From Pseudomonadota bacterium (GTDB taxonomy: Bacteria; Pseudomonadota; Gammaproteobacteria; Burkholderiales; Burkholderiaceae_B): a stretch of 64,000 nucleotides of DNA. Positions 44,897 through 54,739 of this stretch are shown one piece after another (the first letter of the stretch is position 1; the number at the start of each line of letters is the position of its first letter). The notes under the pieces were generated by a model. It had not been told where the DNA came from, did no database searches, and saw nothing but the letters and a program-made list of their open reading frames with translations. The translations under genes and the position numbers were made by a program. The DNA is taken from contig JAFAEO010000063.1 in assembly GCA_023423975.1 (NCBI GenBank), forward strand, positions 1 through 64,000. The letters run 5' to 3'.

Positions 44897-45910
44897 ATGT
44901 CACGAAAAACCCTTACCCAGTATCTGGTAGAGCAGCAACGCAACAATAAAGCCATCGAGGCAGAAGTGCGCCTGCTGGTAGAAGTTGTCTCCCGCGCCTG
45001 CAAGGCCATCAGCCATGCTGTCAGCAAAGGTGCGCTGGGCGGCGTACTGGGAAGCCTGGAAAGCGAAAACGTTCAGGGCGAAGTGCAGAAAAAACTCGAC
45101 GTCATGTCAAATGAAATTCTGCTTGAAGCCAACGAATGGGGCGGCCATCTGGCAGGCATGGCGTCCGAAGAGATGGAAACCATCCATCACATTCCTAACC
45201 GTTATCCCAAGGGCGAATACCTGCTGTTGTTCGATCCCCTGGACGGCTCATCCAATATTGATGTGAATGTGTCCATCGGCACGATTTTCTCTGTCCTGAA
45301 GGCGCCGGCCGATATTTCAGGGCGTGAAGTGACTGAAAAGGACTTTCTGCAGCCGGGCAGCCGACAAGTGGTGGCCGGCTATGCCGTGTACGGTCCGCAA
45401 ACCATGCTGGTAATCACTATCGGCAACGGCGTAATGGGCTTTACACTGGATCGCGAATTGGGCAGCTGGGTGCTCACGCACGAAAATATGCGTGTTCCGG
45501 AAGAGACCAAGGAATTTTCCATCAATATGTCCAATATGCGCCATTGGGCGCCGCCGATGCGCCAGTACATTGAAGACTGCCTGGCCGGCACCACCGGAGC
45601 GCTGGGCAAAGACTACAACATGCGCTGGATCGCCTCGATGGTTGCCGATGTACACCGTATCATGACGCGCGGCGGCATTTTCATGTATCCCTGGGATGCA
45701 CGTGATCCGAAAAAACCGGGCAAGTTGCGCCTGATGTATGAAGCCAATCCAATGAGCTTTATCATCGAACAGGCAGGCGGCATGGCTACTGACTCGGTCA
45801 ACCGGATCATGGATATCCAGCCAACCGAGTTGCACCAGCGCGTAGGCGTGGTGCTGGGCTCCAAAAACGAAGTAGCCCGCGTTAAGGATTACTGCGCCGG
45901 ATCAAAGTGA
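44897..45910 (+). CDS. fbp: Fructose-1,6-bisphosphatase class 1
   Basis: 337 residues; CCGGAGACC before the ATG. Class I FBPase metal-binding loop FDPLDGSSNIDVNVSIGT near residue 115, WASEE-like MASEEMETIHH upstream, and IMTRGGIFMYPWDARDPKK with RLMYEANPMSFIIEQAGG in the sugar-binding part. Hydrolyses fructose-1,6-bisphosphate in gluconeogenesis. The 3' end overlaps the convergent aldo/keto reductase gene by 22 bases. Confidence 0.96.
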   Translation: MSRKTLTQYLVEQQRNNKAIEAEVRLLVEVVSRACKAISHAVSKGALGGVLGSLESENVQGEVQKKLDVMSNEILLEANEWGGHLAGMASEEMETIHHIPNRYPKGEYLLLFDPLDGSSNIDVNVSIGTIFSVLKAPADISGREVTEKDFLQPGSRQVVAGYAVYGPQTMLVITIGNGVMGFTLDRELGSWVLTHENMRVPEETKEFSINMSNMRHWAPPMRQYIEDCLAGTTGALGKDYNMRWIASMVADVHRIMTRGGIFMYPWDARDPKKPGKLRLMYEANPMSFIIEQAGGMATDSVNRIMDIQPTELHQRVGVVLGSKNEVARVKDYCAGSK

Positions 45911-46953
45911 TTTAACCGAATTGCATCTATTTCCTGCATGATCTGGCTGTCCAGCTTAAATCCGCTGACAGCCAGATTTTCTTTAAGCTGGTCCGTTGTC
46001 CTGACCCCGATAATGGTGCTGGCAACCTGCCATTTGGTATTACAAAACCCGAGCGCCAGCTGTACCGGCGTTAACTGATGCTTGCGGGCCAGCGCATTAT
46101 ATACACGCGCTGCCTCCAGAGAAGCTGCGCGCCCCCAGCGCTGCTTGCGCACCGACTCGTACAGAGTGATCCTGGCCTCTTTCGGAGCCTGCTCGCCGGT
46201 TGTGCCAGATTCGTCATATTTTCCGGTCAGCAACCCATAACCCAGCGGTGAATAGGCCAGCAGCGACACCTCTAGATGATGGCAGGTTTCGTCCAGGGCA
46301 TTTTCGTAGGAACGATTCAGCAGACAATATGGATTCTGTATGCTGGCCACTCTGGGCAGATTTTCAGCCTGGGCAATACGGATGAACTCGCTGACCCCGT
46401 AAGGCGTTTCATTGGACAGGCCAACATAGCGGATTTTTCCCTCCCGCACCAACCTGTCCATGGCCCGCAACTGTTCTTCAATGCTGCTTTGGTCAGGATT
46501 GGTTTTGTCCGGATCGAAATAACGATTGCCAAACGCCGGTACAGGGCGGGCCGGCCAGTGAATCTGGTACAGATCGATGTAATCGGTCTGCAGACGTTTC
46601 AGGCTGCCTTCGCAGGAACGAATGATATCGGCGGCCGTCAGGCCTTCGCCCTTACGTACCCATGGCATGCCGCGCGACGGTCCGGCAACCTTGCTGGCCA
46701 GCACAACAGACTGGCGCATTTGCGGGCGACGGCTGAACCAGTTGCCGATAATTGTCTCGGTCGCACCATAGGTTTGTTCACGGGTCGGCACGGCGTACAT
46801 TTCGGCCGTATCCAGGAAATTGACTCCCCGGTCAATGGCCAGATCCATTATCTCAAATGCAATAGACTCACTGACCTGTTCGCCAAACGTCATCGTACCC
46901 AGGCAGATATCGGTCACTTCAAGATCACTTTTACCCAACTTTATTTTCTGCAT
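45889..46953 (-). CDS. Aldo/keto reductase, Tas-like
   Basis: 354 residues from ATG 46953, preceded by AAGGA. TIM-barrel oxidoreductase: MQKIKLGKSDLEVTDICLGT, FLDTAEMYAVP with catalytic Asp/Tyr, VLASKVAG with Lys, and YIDLYQIHWPARP with His. The long loop with WFSRRPQMRQSVVLASKVAG resembles the E. coli Tas protein. NADPH-dependent; substrate unknown. Divergent from a LysR gene across a 105-base gap, so that regulator may control it. Confidence 0.88.
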   Translation of the reverse strand: MQKIKLGKSDLEVTDICLGTMTFGEQVSESIAFEIMDLAIDRGVNFLDTAEMYAVPTREQTYGATETIIGNWFSRRPQMRQSVVLASKVAGPSRGMPWVRKGEGLTAADIIRSCEGSLKRLQTDYIDLYQIHWPARPVPAFGNRYFDPDKTNPDQSSIEEQLRAMDRLVREGKIRYVGLSNETPYGVSEFIRIAQAENLPRVASIQNPYCLLNRSYENALDETCHHLEVSLLAYSPLGYGLLTGKYDESGTTGEQAPKEARITLYESVRKQRWGRAASLEAARVYNALARKHQLTPVQLALGFCNTKWQVASTIIGVRTTDQLKENLAVSGFKLDSQIMQEIDAIRLNHFDPAQ

Positions 46954-47058
46954 AACCATCCTTCGCAATTAAGAGAACTTGTCCGATTGTAATGCGACTT
47001 CGGTACTGCAAAAATTTTGAACTTATAATCAGAAGATCTATCTTCCAGCGAAAGCAAC

Positions 47059-48006
47059 ATGAATACGCCCCCCACCAGAGAAATCCATCAGGTTCTGACG
47101 CCGGAAACCATCCAGATGCTGGTGCTGATCGCGGAAAAAGGCAGTTTTGCCGCTGCCGCCCGCGAATTGAACCTGGTGCCCAGCGCCCTGACCTATCGCG
47201 TCAGACAGGTTGAAGATGCGCTGGACGTCCTGCTGTTTGATCGCAAGTCCCGACATGCGGCGCTCACGCCCGCAGGCAGGGAACTGATCGACGAAGGACG
47301 GCAATTGCTGAACACGGTGGAACAGATTGCCCACCGCGTCAAGCGCATTGCTACCGGCTGGGAGCCGCTACTGACGATTAGCGCAGACACAATCGTCTCG
47401 CGCAAGGTGCTGTTTGAACTGTGCGAAAAATTTTTCGCGCTCAATGTGCCTACACAGTTGCGTATCCGCGAAGAGGTACTGGATGGCACATGGGAAACCT
47501 TGATTGCCGGTCATTCGGATCTGGCCATCGGTGTGAGCAGCACTTTGCAAAGTTCCGACATTCATTCGCTACCGCTCAGCAAAATTTCATTTGTGTTCGT
47601 TGTATCGCCCCAGCATCCGCTGGCCAGTGCACCAGAACCACTGGAAGAGCAACTGATCGCCCAATACCAGTCTGTAGCTGCGGCAGATTCAGCGCGCTAT
47701 GCGCGCCGCATTTCTTATGGTGTGCAGGCGATGCAAAGAGTCTTTACCGTACCCAATCTGCATGCCAAGGTACTGGCTCATCGGATGGGTCTGGGCTGCG
47801 GCTTTCTACCCTATTCGCACGCCAAGCCTTACCTGGAGACAGGTGAACTCATAATCAAAAAAGTCGCAGCCTGCCCGCGTGTCGTGCAAAGCAATTATGC
47901 CTGGCGCAAGCCCGCTCATGGGCGCGCCGTAGGCAAAGGCCTGCACTGGTGGCTGACCCAACTGGAAAGCGAAGACACCCGCCAGGCGCTGATGGGCGAC
48001 GAGTAG
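47059..48006 (+). CDS. LysR family transcriptional regulator
   Basis: 315 residues. N-terminal helix-turn-helix (TIQMLVLIAEKGSFAAAARE, LNLVPSALTYRVRQVEDALD) and the downstream SRHAALTPAGRELIDEGRQL, followed by a periplasmic-binding-fold effector domain (EPLLTISADTIVSRKVLFEL and later segments). Inducer unknown. The divergent aldo/keto reductase is the most likely target by arrangement. Confidence 0.92.
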   Translation: MNTPPTREIHQVLTPETIQMLVLIAEKGSFAAAARELNLVPSALTYRVRQVEDALDVLLFDRKSRHAALTPAGRELIDEGRQLLNTVEQIAHRVKRIATGWEPLLTISADTIVSRKVLFELCEKFFALNVPTQLRIREEVLDGTWETLIAGHSDLAIGVSSTLQSSDIHSLPLSKISFVFVVSPQHPLASAPEPLEEQLIAQYQSVAAADSARYARRISYGVQAMQRVFTVPNLHAKVLAHRMGLGCGFLPYSHAKPYLETGELIIKKVAACPRVVQSNYAWRKPAHGRAVGKGLHWWLTQLESEDTRQALMGDE

Positions 48007-48007
48007 A

Positions 48008-48039
48008 CAAAAAAGCGGGCCCGGTTACCCGCGCCCGCT
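48008..48039 (-). terminator. Terminator after qorA
   Basis: AGCGGGC...GCCCGCT stem (48014-48039) followed on the minus strand by TTTTTTG. Confidence 0.75.
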
Positions 48040-48062
48040 ACCGAACACTCGCCGGTTCCGAC

Positions 48063-49043
48063 TTAGTCCAATGTGATCACTGTCGCGCCGGTCGTCTTAC
48101 GCGCGGCCAGCGCCTGGTGTGCCTCTGCCACGTCTTCCAGACTGTAGCGCTGATCGATCTGCACCTTGATCTTCTTGCTGCGGATCATGTCAAACAGCTC
48201 ATCGGAAGCGGCTTTGAGTTTTTCGGCCGTATCCACGTGCGGGCCAAGGGTGGGCCGGGTCACGTACAATGCGCCCTTGCTGGCCAGAATCCCCAAATTG
48301 ACGCCAGTCACCGCCCCGGAAGCGTTACCGAAACTGACCATCAGACCACGCGGTTGCAGGCAGTCCAGAGAGCGCTCCCAGGTATCTTTGCCCACACCAT
48401 CATAAACAACCGGCACTTTCTTGCCATTTGTCAGCGACAGCACGCGCTCGACCACGTCTTCCTTGCTGTAGTCGATGGTTGCCCACGCACCGTGCGCCAG
48501 GGCAATATCCGATTTCTCGGGGCTGGAGACGGTACCGATGAGCTTTACACCCAGGGCCCGGGCCCACTGGCAGGCAATCAGGCCCACGCCCCCTGCCGCC
48601 GCATGAAACAGAATGGTTTCATGTCCCTGCAACCGGTATGTTTGCCGGAACAGATATTGCACGGTCAGGCCCTTGAGCATGACGGCCGCCGCTTCATCGA
48701 ACGACAGAAAATCCGGAATCTTAAGCACGTTGACAGCAGGCACGTTACGCAGTTCGGCATACGCGCCGATAGGGCTTTGCCCATAGGCGACGCGATCACC
48801 CTTTTTCAGATGCGCAACGCGACTGCCCACGGCCTCGACGACACCGGCGGCTTCAAAACCCAGCCCATGCGGCAGCGGCTGCGCATAAAGACCTGTCCGA
48901 TAATAAATATCGATGAAATTGAGGCCGATCGCTTTTTGTACGATCTGCACTTCATTATCCGCCGGCGCGCCGACCTCTTCGGTGATCACTTTGATGACCC
49001 CGACATCGCCATGCTCGCTGATCTCTACTTTTCTTGAAGACAT
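48063..49043 (-). CDS. qorA: NADPH:quinone oxidoreductase
   Basis: 326 residues from ATG 49043; a GTG two codons upstream is nearer AGGAGG and equally possible. Zinc-free medium-chain dehydrogenase/reductase. AIGLNFIDIYYRTGLY, AAGVVEAVGSRVAHLKKGDR, HAAAGGVGLIACQWARALG, DTWERSLDCLQPRGLMVSFG and NLGILASKGALYVTRPTLG match the E. coli QorA blocks very closely. Reduces quinones one electron at a time with NADPH. Divergent from a MarR gene, suggesting control by it. Confidence 0.92.
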   Translation of the reverse strand: MSSRKVEISEHGDVGVIKVITEEVGAPADNEVQIVQKAIGLNFIDIYYRTGLYAQPLPHGLGFEAAGVVEAVGSRVAHLKKGDRVAYGQSPIGAYAELRNVPAVNVLKIPDFLSFDEAAAVMLKGLTVQYLFRQTYRLQGHETILFHAAAGGVGLIACQWARALGVKLIGTVSSPEKSDIALAHGAWATIDYSKEDVVERVLSLTNGKKVPVVYDGVGKDTWERSLDCLQPRGLMVSFGNASGAVTGVNLGILASKGALYVTRPTLGPHVDTAEKLKAASDELFDMIRSKKIKVQIDQRYSLEDVAEAHQALAARKTTGATVITLD

Positions 49044-49141
49044 TGCCACCCTACCCTCCTGAGTTTTCTATTAGCCACAAATGGATGAAACAGATTAGTG
49101 TATTTAAGACGATACGCTGTATTAAATCAACGGAGTCAGTT

Positions 49142-49153
49142 AAAATAATTATT
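49142..49153. promoter_or_regulatory. Candidate MarR operator
   Basis: AATAATTATT (49144-49153) is a perfect palindrome in the 140-base AT-rich gap between the qorA and MarR starts. Palindromes of this kind are common MarR sites; binding here is inferred. Confidence 0.3.
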
Positions 49154-49189
49154 ATGATACAGTCAAAATCTGCTTAGGCAGCAATTAAA

Positions 49190-49804
49190 ATGAACAAAGG
49201 CACCCCCCCCCTTTCTCCTGACGCCGCCAAACAGGATCCTGCGCTCGAATCCAATGCGATCAGCGAGGCTTGCGGCCCTTTTTACACCAATGCGGCAAAC
49301 AATAGAGGGCTCAAGAATATTGGCTATCTGATCCGGCTCAATTTTCATTCCATCTCGCAAATGATTGAAGCAGAAATGGAACCGCTGGGCCTGACAGCTT
49401 CGCAATGGCACCCAATTGCCATTATCGGGCTGGAAAAAGCCAATACCCCCGCCAGCGTCGCGCGCACTGCAGAGGTCGATACCGGGGCCATGACCCGCAC
49501 CCTTGATCGTCTGGAGAAAAAAGGATTTCTCAAGCGCAGCCGCTCCACGAGTGATCGCCGTGTCGTAGAGCTGGAACTGACGGAAAAAGGCCACACGGTC
49601 ACCGAAAAATTGATGCCCGCGGTCTCACGTGCGCTCAATGCTCACCTCAAGGGCTTTACCAACGAAGAAACCACACTGCTGATTAGTTTTTTGCAACGAA
49701 TGCAGCAAAATGGCAACACCGAGACCTACGAACGACTGCTCAAAGAACTTGAAAACGACGACGGCTGCGTCCTGTCCTGTAACAACACCCCGTCAGCAAC
49801 CTGA
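49190..49804 (+). CDS. MarR family transcriptional regulator
   Basis: 204 residues, longer than usual because of about 45 poorly conserved residues at the N-terminus. Winged helix from about 50: IGYLIRLNFHSISQMIEAEM, LTASQWHPIAIIGLEKANTP, ARTAEVDTGAMTRTLDRLEK, RSTSDRRVVELELTEKGHTV. The wing signature STSDRR is that of MarR. Cys-containing tail GCVLSCNN might be redox-active, a guess only. Divergent from qorA. Confidence 0.92.
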   Translation: MNKGTPPLSPDAAKQDPALESNAISEACGPFYTNAANNRGLKNIGYLIRLNFHSISQMIEAEMEPLGLTASQWHPIAIIGLEKANTPASVARTAEVDTGAMTRTLDRLEKKGFLKRSRSTSDRRVVELELTEKGHTVTEKLMPAVSRALNAHLKGFTNEETTLLISFLQRMQQNGNTETYERLLKELENDDGCVLSCNNTPSAT

Positions 49805-49915
49805 TTTCGCACATTATTGGCAGCCGCCGCAATGAGGCGGGCCTCACCGATGCCCTCGGCGCACGGCATGGCCGCGCGCCCACTACAGTACCGTTAGCAG
49901 CCTGCCGCCGACGAT

Positions 49916-51409
49916 CTACCGCCTTTTACCAACCAGCGAGCCCAGCACGCCGCGAATCAATTGCCGCGCAGCGCCGCGCACATAGCTTTTAGCCACCTGC
50001 TGCACGACGCCATCGCGACGACCGCCGCGCGGGCCGGTAGAGCCGATCATCAGGTCCTTGACCATGCCCAGCAGTCCCTCATCTTCTGTCCCGGCTGCCG
50101 ATTTGGCTGATGCCTGTTCTGTATTTTTCTCCTCGGTCCGCTTGGCCAGCACCTCAAACGCCGACTCCCGATCGACCGGCTTATCGTATTTACCCCCAAA
50201 TTGGGACTGACTGCGTAACGCCTGGCGTTCGGCGTCGGTCGCTGGGCCGATGCGACTGGCCGGTGGCAAAACCCAGCCGCGCTGCGTAATGCCCGGGCTA
50301 CCCTTGGCATCCAAAAAGGATAGAAGGGCTTCACCTACGCCCAATTGCGCAATGGCCTGCGTAATGTCAAGATCAGGGTTGGGACGCATGGTTTCAGCGG
50401 CCGTTTTCACCGCACGCTGATCCCGTGGCGTAAAGGCGCGCAGCGCATGCTGTACCCGGTTGCCCAGTTGTCCCAGCACCGTATCGGGAATATCCAGCGG
50501 ATTCTGCGTCACAAAAAACACGCCTACACCCTTGGAGCGCACCAGCCGCACAATCTGCTCGATTTTCTGCAGCAGCGCCTCGGGGGCATCGGTAAACAGC
50601 AAATGAGCTTCGTCAAAGAAAAAGACCAGGCGGGGTTTCTCGGGGTCGCCGATTTCCGGCAAGGCTTCGTATATCTCGGCCAGCAACCATAACAAAAATA
50701 CCGCATACAACTTGGGCGCCTGCATTAGCTTGTCGGCCGCCAGGATATTGACAACGCCCTGTCCGCTGGCATCGGTGCGAAGCAGATCATGAATATCGAG
50801 CATGGGCTCGCCGAAAAAATGGTCGGCCCCCTGCGACTCCAGTTGCAACAATGCACGCTGGATAGCGCCCACCGAGGCGGCGGACACATTGCCATAGTTC
50901 TGCCGCAGTTCACTGGCGCGGTCCGCCACGTTTTGCAGCATCGCCCGCAAATCCTTCAGATCAAGCAGCAATTGCCCTTCATCGTCGGCCACCTTGAAGA
51001 CCAGGTTCAACACGCCTGCCTGGGTATCGTTCAGATCAAGCATGCGGGACAACAATAGCGGCCCCATGTCTGAGATCGTGGCCCGTACCGGATGCCCCTG
51101 CTCGCCGAATACATCCCACAAGACGGAGGGTGCAGCCCCCCATTGCGGCGTTGGCAGGCCGTATTTCTGCAGGCGCTCCTGCAATTTGGGGCTGTCCGCA
51201 CCGGCCTGGGAGATCCCGGTAAGGTCACCCTTGACGTCCGCCATAAATACCGGGGTCCCCAAGCGGGAAAACGACTGGGCCAGCACCTGGAGCGTGACCG
51301 TTTTGCCGGTGCCGGTCGCCCCCGTGATACAACCGTGCCGATTGGCCATTTGTGGCAGGATGACGACATCTGCCTGCCCACTTTTTGCAATAAGTACCGG
51401 ATCTGCCAT
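49916..51409 (-). CDS. HerA-like ATPase, DUF853 (YjgR) family
   Basis: 497 residues; AAAGGGAAACTC before the ATG. Walker A GATGTGKTVTL near residue 32, Walker B RLVFFFDEAHLLF, and a sensor-like VGVFFVTQNPLDIPDTVLGQ. A conserved C-terminal Gly/Lys region follows (GSTGPRGGRRDGVVQQVAKS). Related to HerA/FtsK ATPases; the cellular role of YjgR proteins is not established. Monocistronic, divergent from yebC. Confidence 0.88.
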   Translation of the reverse strand: MADPVLIAKSGQADVVILPQMANRHGCITGATGTGKTVTLQVLAQSFSRLGTPVFMADVKGDLTGISQAGADSPKLQERLQKYGLPTPQWGAAPSVLWDVFGEQGHPVRATISDMGPLLLSRMLDLNDTQAGVLNLVFKVADDEGQLLLDLKDLRAMLQNVADRASELRQNYGNVSAASVGAIQRALLQLESQGADHFFGEPMLDIHDLLRTDASGQGVVNILAADKLMQAPKLYAVFLLWLLAEIYEALPEIGDPEKPRLVFFFDEAHLLFTDAPEALLQKIEQIVRLVRSKGVGVFFVTQNPLDIPDTVLGQLGNRVQHALRAFTPRDQRAVKTAAETMRPNPDLDITQAIAQLGVGEALLSFLDAKGSPGITQRGWVLPPASRIGPATDAERQALRSQSQFGGKYDKPVDRESAFEVLAKRTEEKNTEQASAKSAAGTEDEGLLGMVKDLMIGSTGPRGGRRDGVVQQVAKSYVRGAARQLIRGVLGSLVGKRR

Positions 51410-51659
51410 GAGTTTCCCTTTGTGTCGATTAACGTGCCGATGATGCTTCCCGAGCCCGGTTCAGTATATGGTGCACTGTCCCCGGCCGGCGCTGCGCTGT
51501 CGCATATACGACGCAGCCCGGACCAAACGCAATGCAGCCCCGAGGCTGTCATCCCGCCCGAATATCGGTAAAACGACGTAAACAAGCCGTATTCTATAAA
51601 AGTTTATGACTGTTCAGGGTAAAATTCTTTATTTTGCTACTTCAAGAGTTAATCAAACC

Positions 51660-52397
51660 ATGGCAGGTCACAGTAAATGGGCAAATATCCAGCACCGCAA
51701 AGGTCGCCAGGATGCCAAGCGTGGAAAAATCTGGACAAAAATCATTCGTGAGGTCACGGTCGCCGCGCGTGCCGGCGGCCCCGACCCGGATACCAACCCG
51801 GCCTTGCGCCTGGCGTGGGACAAAGCCACTGCTGCCAATATGCCAAAAGACAACATCCAGCGCGCCATTACGCGTGGCGCTGGCGGAGCCGATGGCGAAA
51901 ACTACGAATCCATACGCTATGAAGGCTATGGTATCAGCGGCGCTGCGGTCATCATCGATTGCATGACAGATAACCGGACCCGTACGGTATCCGATGTGCG
52001 CCATGCGCTCACCAAGCACGGCGGCAATCTGGGCCAGGACGGCTCAGTAGCGTTCATGTTCAAGCATTGCGGCCAGTTTATTTTCAGTCCCGACTATTCC
52101 GAGGACCAGATCATTGAAGTGGCGCTGGAAGCCGGCGCCGAAGATGTGGTGACCGACGAGGAAGGGTTGATCGAAGTGCTGTGCGAACCGCCGCTGTTTT
52201 CCGATGTGCGCGCCGCCTTTGAAAAGGCCGGACTGAAACCGGAAATGGAAGGCGTCATCATGAAGCCGCTGAACGAAACGGAATTGACCGGCGACGACGC
52301 AAAAAAAATGCAAAAAATTCTTGATCAGCTCGAAAGCCTGGATGACGTGCAGGAGGTGTACACCACCGCTGTCTTCAATGAAACGGAAGAAGGATAA
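51660..52397 (+). CDS. yebC: YebC/TACO1 family protein
   Basis: 245 residues from ATG 51660 (MAGHSKWANIQHRKGRQDAK), the canonical family start; the upstream extension is discarded. Three-domain protein with GPDPDTNPALRLAWDKATAA and AFMFKHCGQF-type segments. YebC proteins have been described as transcriptional regulators and, more recently, as aids for translating proline-rich stretches. First gene of an operon with purD, 8 bases downstream. Confidence 0.95.
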   Translation: MAGHSKWANIQHRKGRQDAKRGKIWTKIIREVTVAARAGGPDPDTNPALRLAWDKATAANMPKDNIQRAITRGAGGADGENYESIRYEGYGISGAAVIIDCMTDNRTRTVSDVRHALTKHGGNLGQDGSVAFMFKHCGQFIFSPDYSEDQIIEVALEAGAEDVVTDEEGLIEVLCEPPLFSDVRAAFEKAGLKPEMEGVIMKPLNETELTGDDAKKMQKILDQLESLDDVQEVYTTAVFNETEEG

Positions 52398-52405
52398 GAC
52401 ACCCC

Positions 52406-53689
52406 ATGAAGGCACTTGTTATTGGTAACGGTGGACGCGAACACGCCATCGCCTGGCGGCTTGCGCAGTCGCCACGTATTTCAACTGTATTTGTCGCTCC
52501 CGGCAATGGCGGCACTGCCACCGATCCGGCCCTCACCAGCCTGCCTATCTCCGATCTGCTGCAACTGGCGCAATTTGCACTGGACGAACAGATCGCACTC
52601 ACTGTGGTCGGTCCCGAAGCGCCGCTGGCTGCCGGTGCAGTAGATCTGTTTCGCAGCAAGGGCCTGGCCGTTTTCGGCCCGACCCAGGCTGCCGCGCAAC
52701 TGGAAAGCTCCAAGGACTTTGCCAAAGCCTTCATGCTGCGACATCACATCCCCACGGCTGCCTATGCGACCTTTACCGATCCGCAAGCCGCGCATCAGTA
52801 TGTGCGTGAGCAAGGCGCGCCCATTGTGGTCAAGGCCGATGGGCTGGCTGCCGGTAAAGGCGTGGTTGTGGCGCAAACTGAAGACGAAGCACACGCCGCC
52901 ATCGACAGTATGCTGGGTGACGGCTCTCTGGGCAGCGCCGGCGCTCGCGTGGTAATCGAAGCCTGCCTGGAAGGCGAAGAAGCCAGTTTTATCGTCATGT
53001 GCGACGGCGAACATGTACTGCCCATGGCCAGCAGCCAGGACCACAAGCGCCAGCTTGACGGCGACAAGGGTCCCAACACAGGCGGCATGGGCGCCTACTC
53101 GCCTGCCCCAGTGGTCAGCGAGGTGCTGCATCAGCGCATCATGGACGAAGTCATCTGGCCGACCATAAAGGGCATGGCCAGTGACGGGATTGAATATACC
53201 GGCTTTCTGTATGCCGGCGTGATGATTGGCGACGGTCCGGACGCGACCCGCCCCATCAAGGTGCTGGAATTCAACTGCCGCATGGGCGACCCCGAAACCC
53301 AGCCCATCATGATGCGCATTCGTAACGACTTTTCCGAGGTCGTAGAACACGCCATTGCCGGTACGCTGGACCAGGCCCAGATTGACTGGGATCCGCGCAC
53401 CGCCCTGGGCGTGGTCATGGCCTCGCACAATTACCCAGGTACTCCGCGTACGGGCGATGCCATCACCAACATTCCCGGCGCCAGCGCCGACTGCGTGACG
53501 TTTCATGCAGGCACCCGCCTGCAGGACGGTGTGCTGCAAACCTCGGGAGGGCGGGTGTTATGCGTGACAGCACTGGGCGACACGCCCGCGGCAGCCCGCG
53601 ACATCGCCTATGCGGCTCTTGAGCAGATCCGCTTTGACGGCAGCCAGTTCCGCAAGGATATCGGCTGGCGCGCCCTGAAGCTGGCATGA
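52406..53689 (+). CDS. purD: Phosphoribosylamine-glycine ligase
   Basis: 427 residues with AAGGA upstream. N-terminal MKALVIGNGGREHAIAWRLA, ATP-grasp domain with VKADGLAAGKGVVVAQTEDE, EEASFIVMCDGEHVLPMASS, and RQLDGDKGPNTGGMGAYSPA with FNCRMGDPETQ, all GARS signatures. Second step of purine synthesis. The stop overlaps the nadD start by 4 bases (ATGA). Confidence 0.97.
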   Translation: MKALVIGNGGREHAIAWRLAQSPRISTVFVAPGNGGTATDPALTSLPISDLLQLAQFALDEQIALTVVGPEAPLAAGAVDLFRSKGLAVFGPTQAAAQLESSKDFAKAFMLRHHIPTAAYATFTDPQAAHQYVREQGAPIVVKADGLAAGKGVVVAQTEDEAHAAIDSMLGDGSLGSAGARVVIEACLEGEEASFIVMCDGEHVLPMASSQDHKRQLDGDKGPNTGGMGAYSPAPVVSEVLHQRIMDEVIWPTIKGMASDGIEYTGFLYAGVMIGDGPDATRPIKVLEFNCRMGDPETQPIMMRIRNDFSEVVEHAIAGTLDQAQIDWDPRTALGVVMASHNYPGTPRTGDAITNIPGASADCVTFHAGTRLQDGVLQTSGGRVLCVTALGDTPAAARDIAYAALEQIRFDGSQFRKDIGWRALKLA

Positions 53690-54273
53690 AAAAAATCGGA
53701 CTCCTGGGCGGCAGCTTCAATCCAGTGCATCTGGCCCACCTGGCCATGGCCCGGACAGCCTTGCGTGCGTTGAACCTGGACGAGGTGCAATTGATTCCTG
53801 CCGGCAACCCCTGGCAGAAGCAACCACTGCGAATCAGCGGCGCCCAGCGCCTGGAAATGCTGGCGCTGGCGATCGCCGATGAACCTGGCATTGTGATCAA
53901 CGATATCGAAATCAACCGGGAAGGGGCAACCTATACCATCGATACGTTGCGCAACTTGCCGCGCGACGCAAAATACTACTGGCTCTTGGGCACCGACCAG
54001 CTCAACAATTTCTGCACCTGGCAGAACTGGCAGGAAATTACAGACTACGTCACGCTAACTGTGGCCTGGCGCACCGGTTACCCCTTGCATATTCCGCAGG
54101 AACTTGACACCCTGTTGCGACGCGACGGCAAGGGCCTGATTACCCTTCCCTTCAAGGCCATAGATGTGTCCTCAACCGAGATCCGCTCACGCATCCAGCA
54201 GGGGCAGGATGCCTCGGCGTTTGTTCCCGCGCCCGTTCTGGATTACATTAACACTCACGGACTTTACCGATAG
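53686..54273 (+). CDS. nadD: Nicotinate-nucleotide adenylyltransferase
   Basis: 195 residues. Nucleotidyltransferase motif GGSFNPVHLAHLAMA at 8-22, a variant of the HxGH signature with HLAH, and the C-terminal ATP motif IDVSSTEIRSRI. WLLGTDQLNNFCTWQNWQEI is the NadD substrate block. Makes deamido-NAD from nicotinate mononucleotide. Coupled to purD by overlap. Confidence 0.94.
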   Translation: MKKIGLLGGSFNPVHLAHLAMARTALRALNLDEVQLIPAGNPWQKQPLRISGAQRLEMLALAIADEPGIVINDIEINREGATYTIDTLRNLPRDAKYYWLLGTDQLNNFCTWQNWQEITDYVTLTVAWRTGYPLHIPQELDTLLRRDGKGLITLPFKAIDVSSTEIRSRIQQGQDASAFVPAPVLDYINTHGLYR

Positions 54274-54323
54274 CAGATTGTCTTGCTGCCCTTTACCCCG
54301 AAAACCGGAAAACCTTATAACCT

Positions 54324-54731
54324 ATGAATATACAAAAATTGCAACGTCTGGTCATCAATGCGCTGGAGGACGTCAAAGCCCAGGATATCCGGGTGTTCAA
54401 CACCAGCCATCTGACCAGCCTGTTTGACCGGGTCGTTATCGCCAGCGGTACTTCCAACCGCCAGACTCGTGCCCTGGCAAGCAGCGTTGTCAATGCAGCC
54501 CGAGCGCAAAAAATACCCATTATCGCCCTCGAAGGGCAGGAATCCGGTGAATGGGTACTGGTCGATATCGGCGATATTGTCATCCATTGCATGCAACCGA
54601 CCATTCGTCAATACTACAATCTGGAAGCGGTGTGGGGCGATAAGCCGGTTCGCGTCCGGCTGCTGGAGCAATCCAAAGGCCATGCCATGCCGGGCTTTGC
54701 CGACGATGAAGATGACAACATGGAAGAATAA
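54324..54731 (+). CDS. rsfS: Ribosomal silencing factor RsfS
   Basis: 135 residues. NIQKLQRLVINALEDVKAQD, VFNTSHLTSLFDRVVIASGT, GEWVLVDIGDIVIHCMQPTI and RQYYNLEAVWG are the family blocks. Binds L14 of the 50S subunit and blocks subunit joining in starvation. The nadD-rsfS-rlmH order is widely conserved. Confidence 0.96.
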   Translation: MNIQKLQRLVINALEDVKAQDIRVFNTSHLTSLFDRVVIASGTSNRQTRALASSVVNAARAQKIPIIALEGQESGEWVLVDIGDIVIHCMQPTIRQYYNLEAVWGDKPVRVRLLEQSKGHAMPGFADDEDDNMEE

Positions 54732-54739
54732 AACGTCCT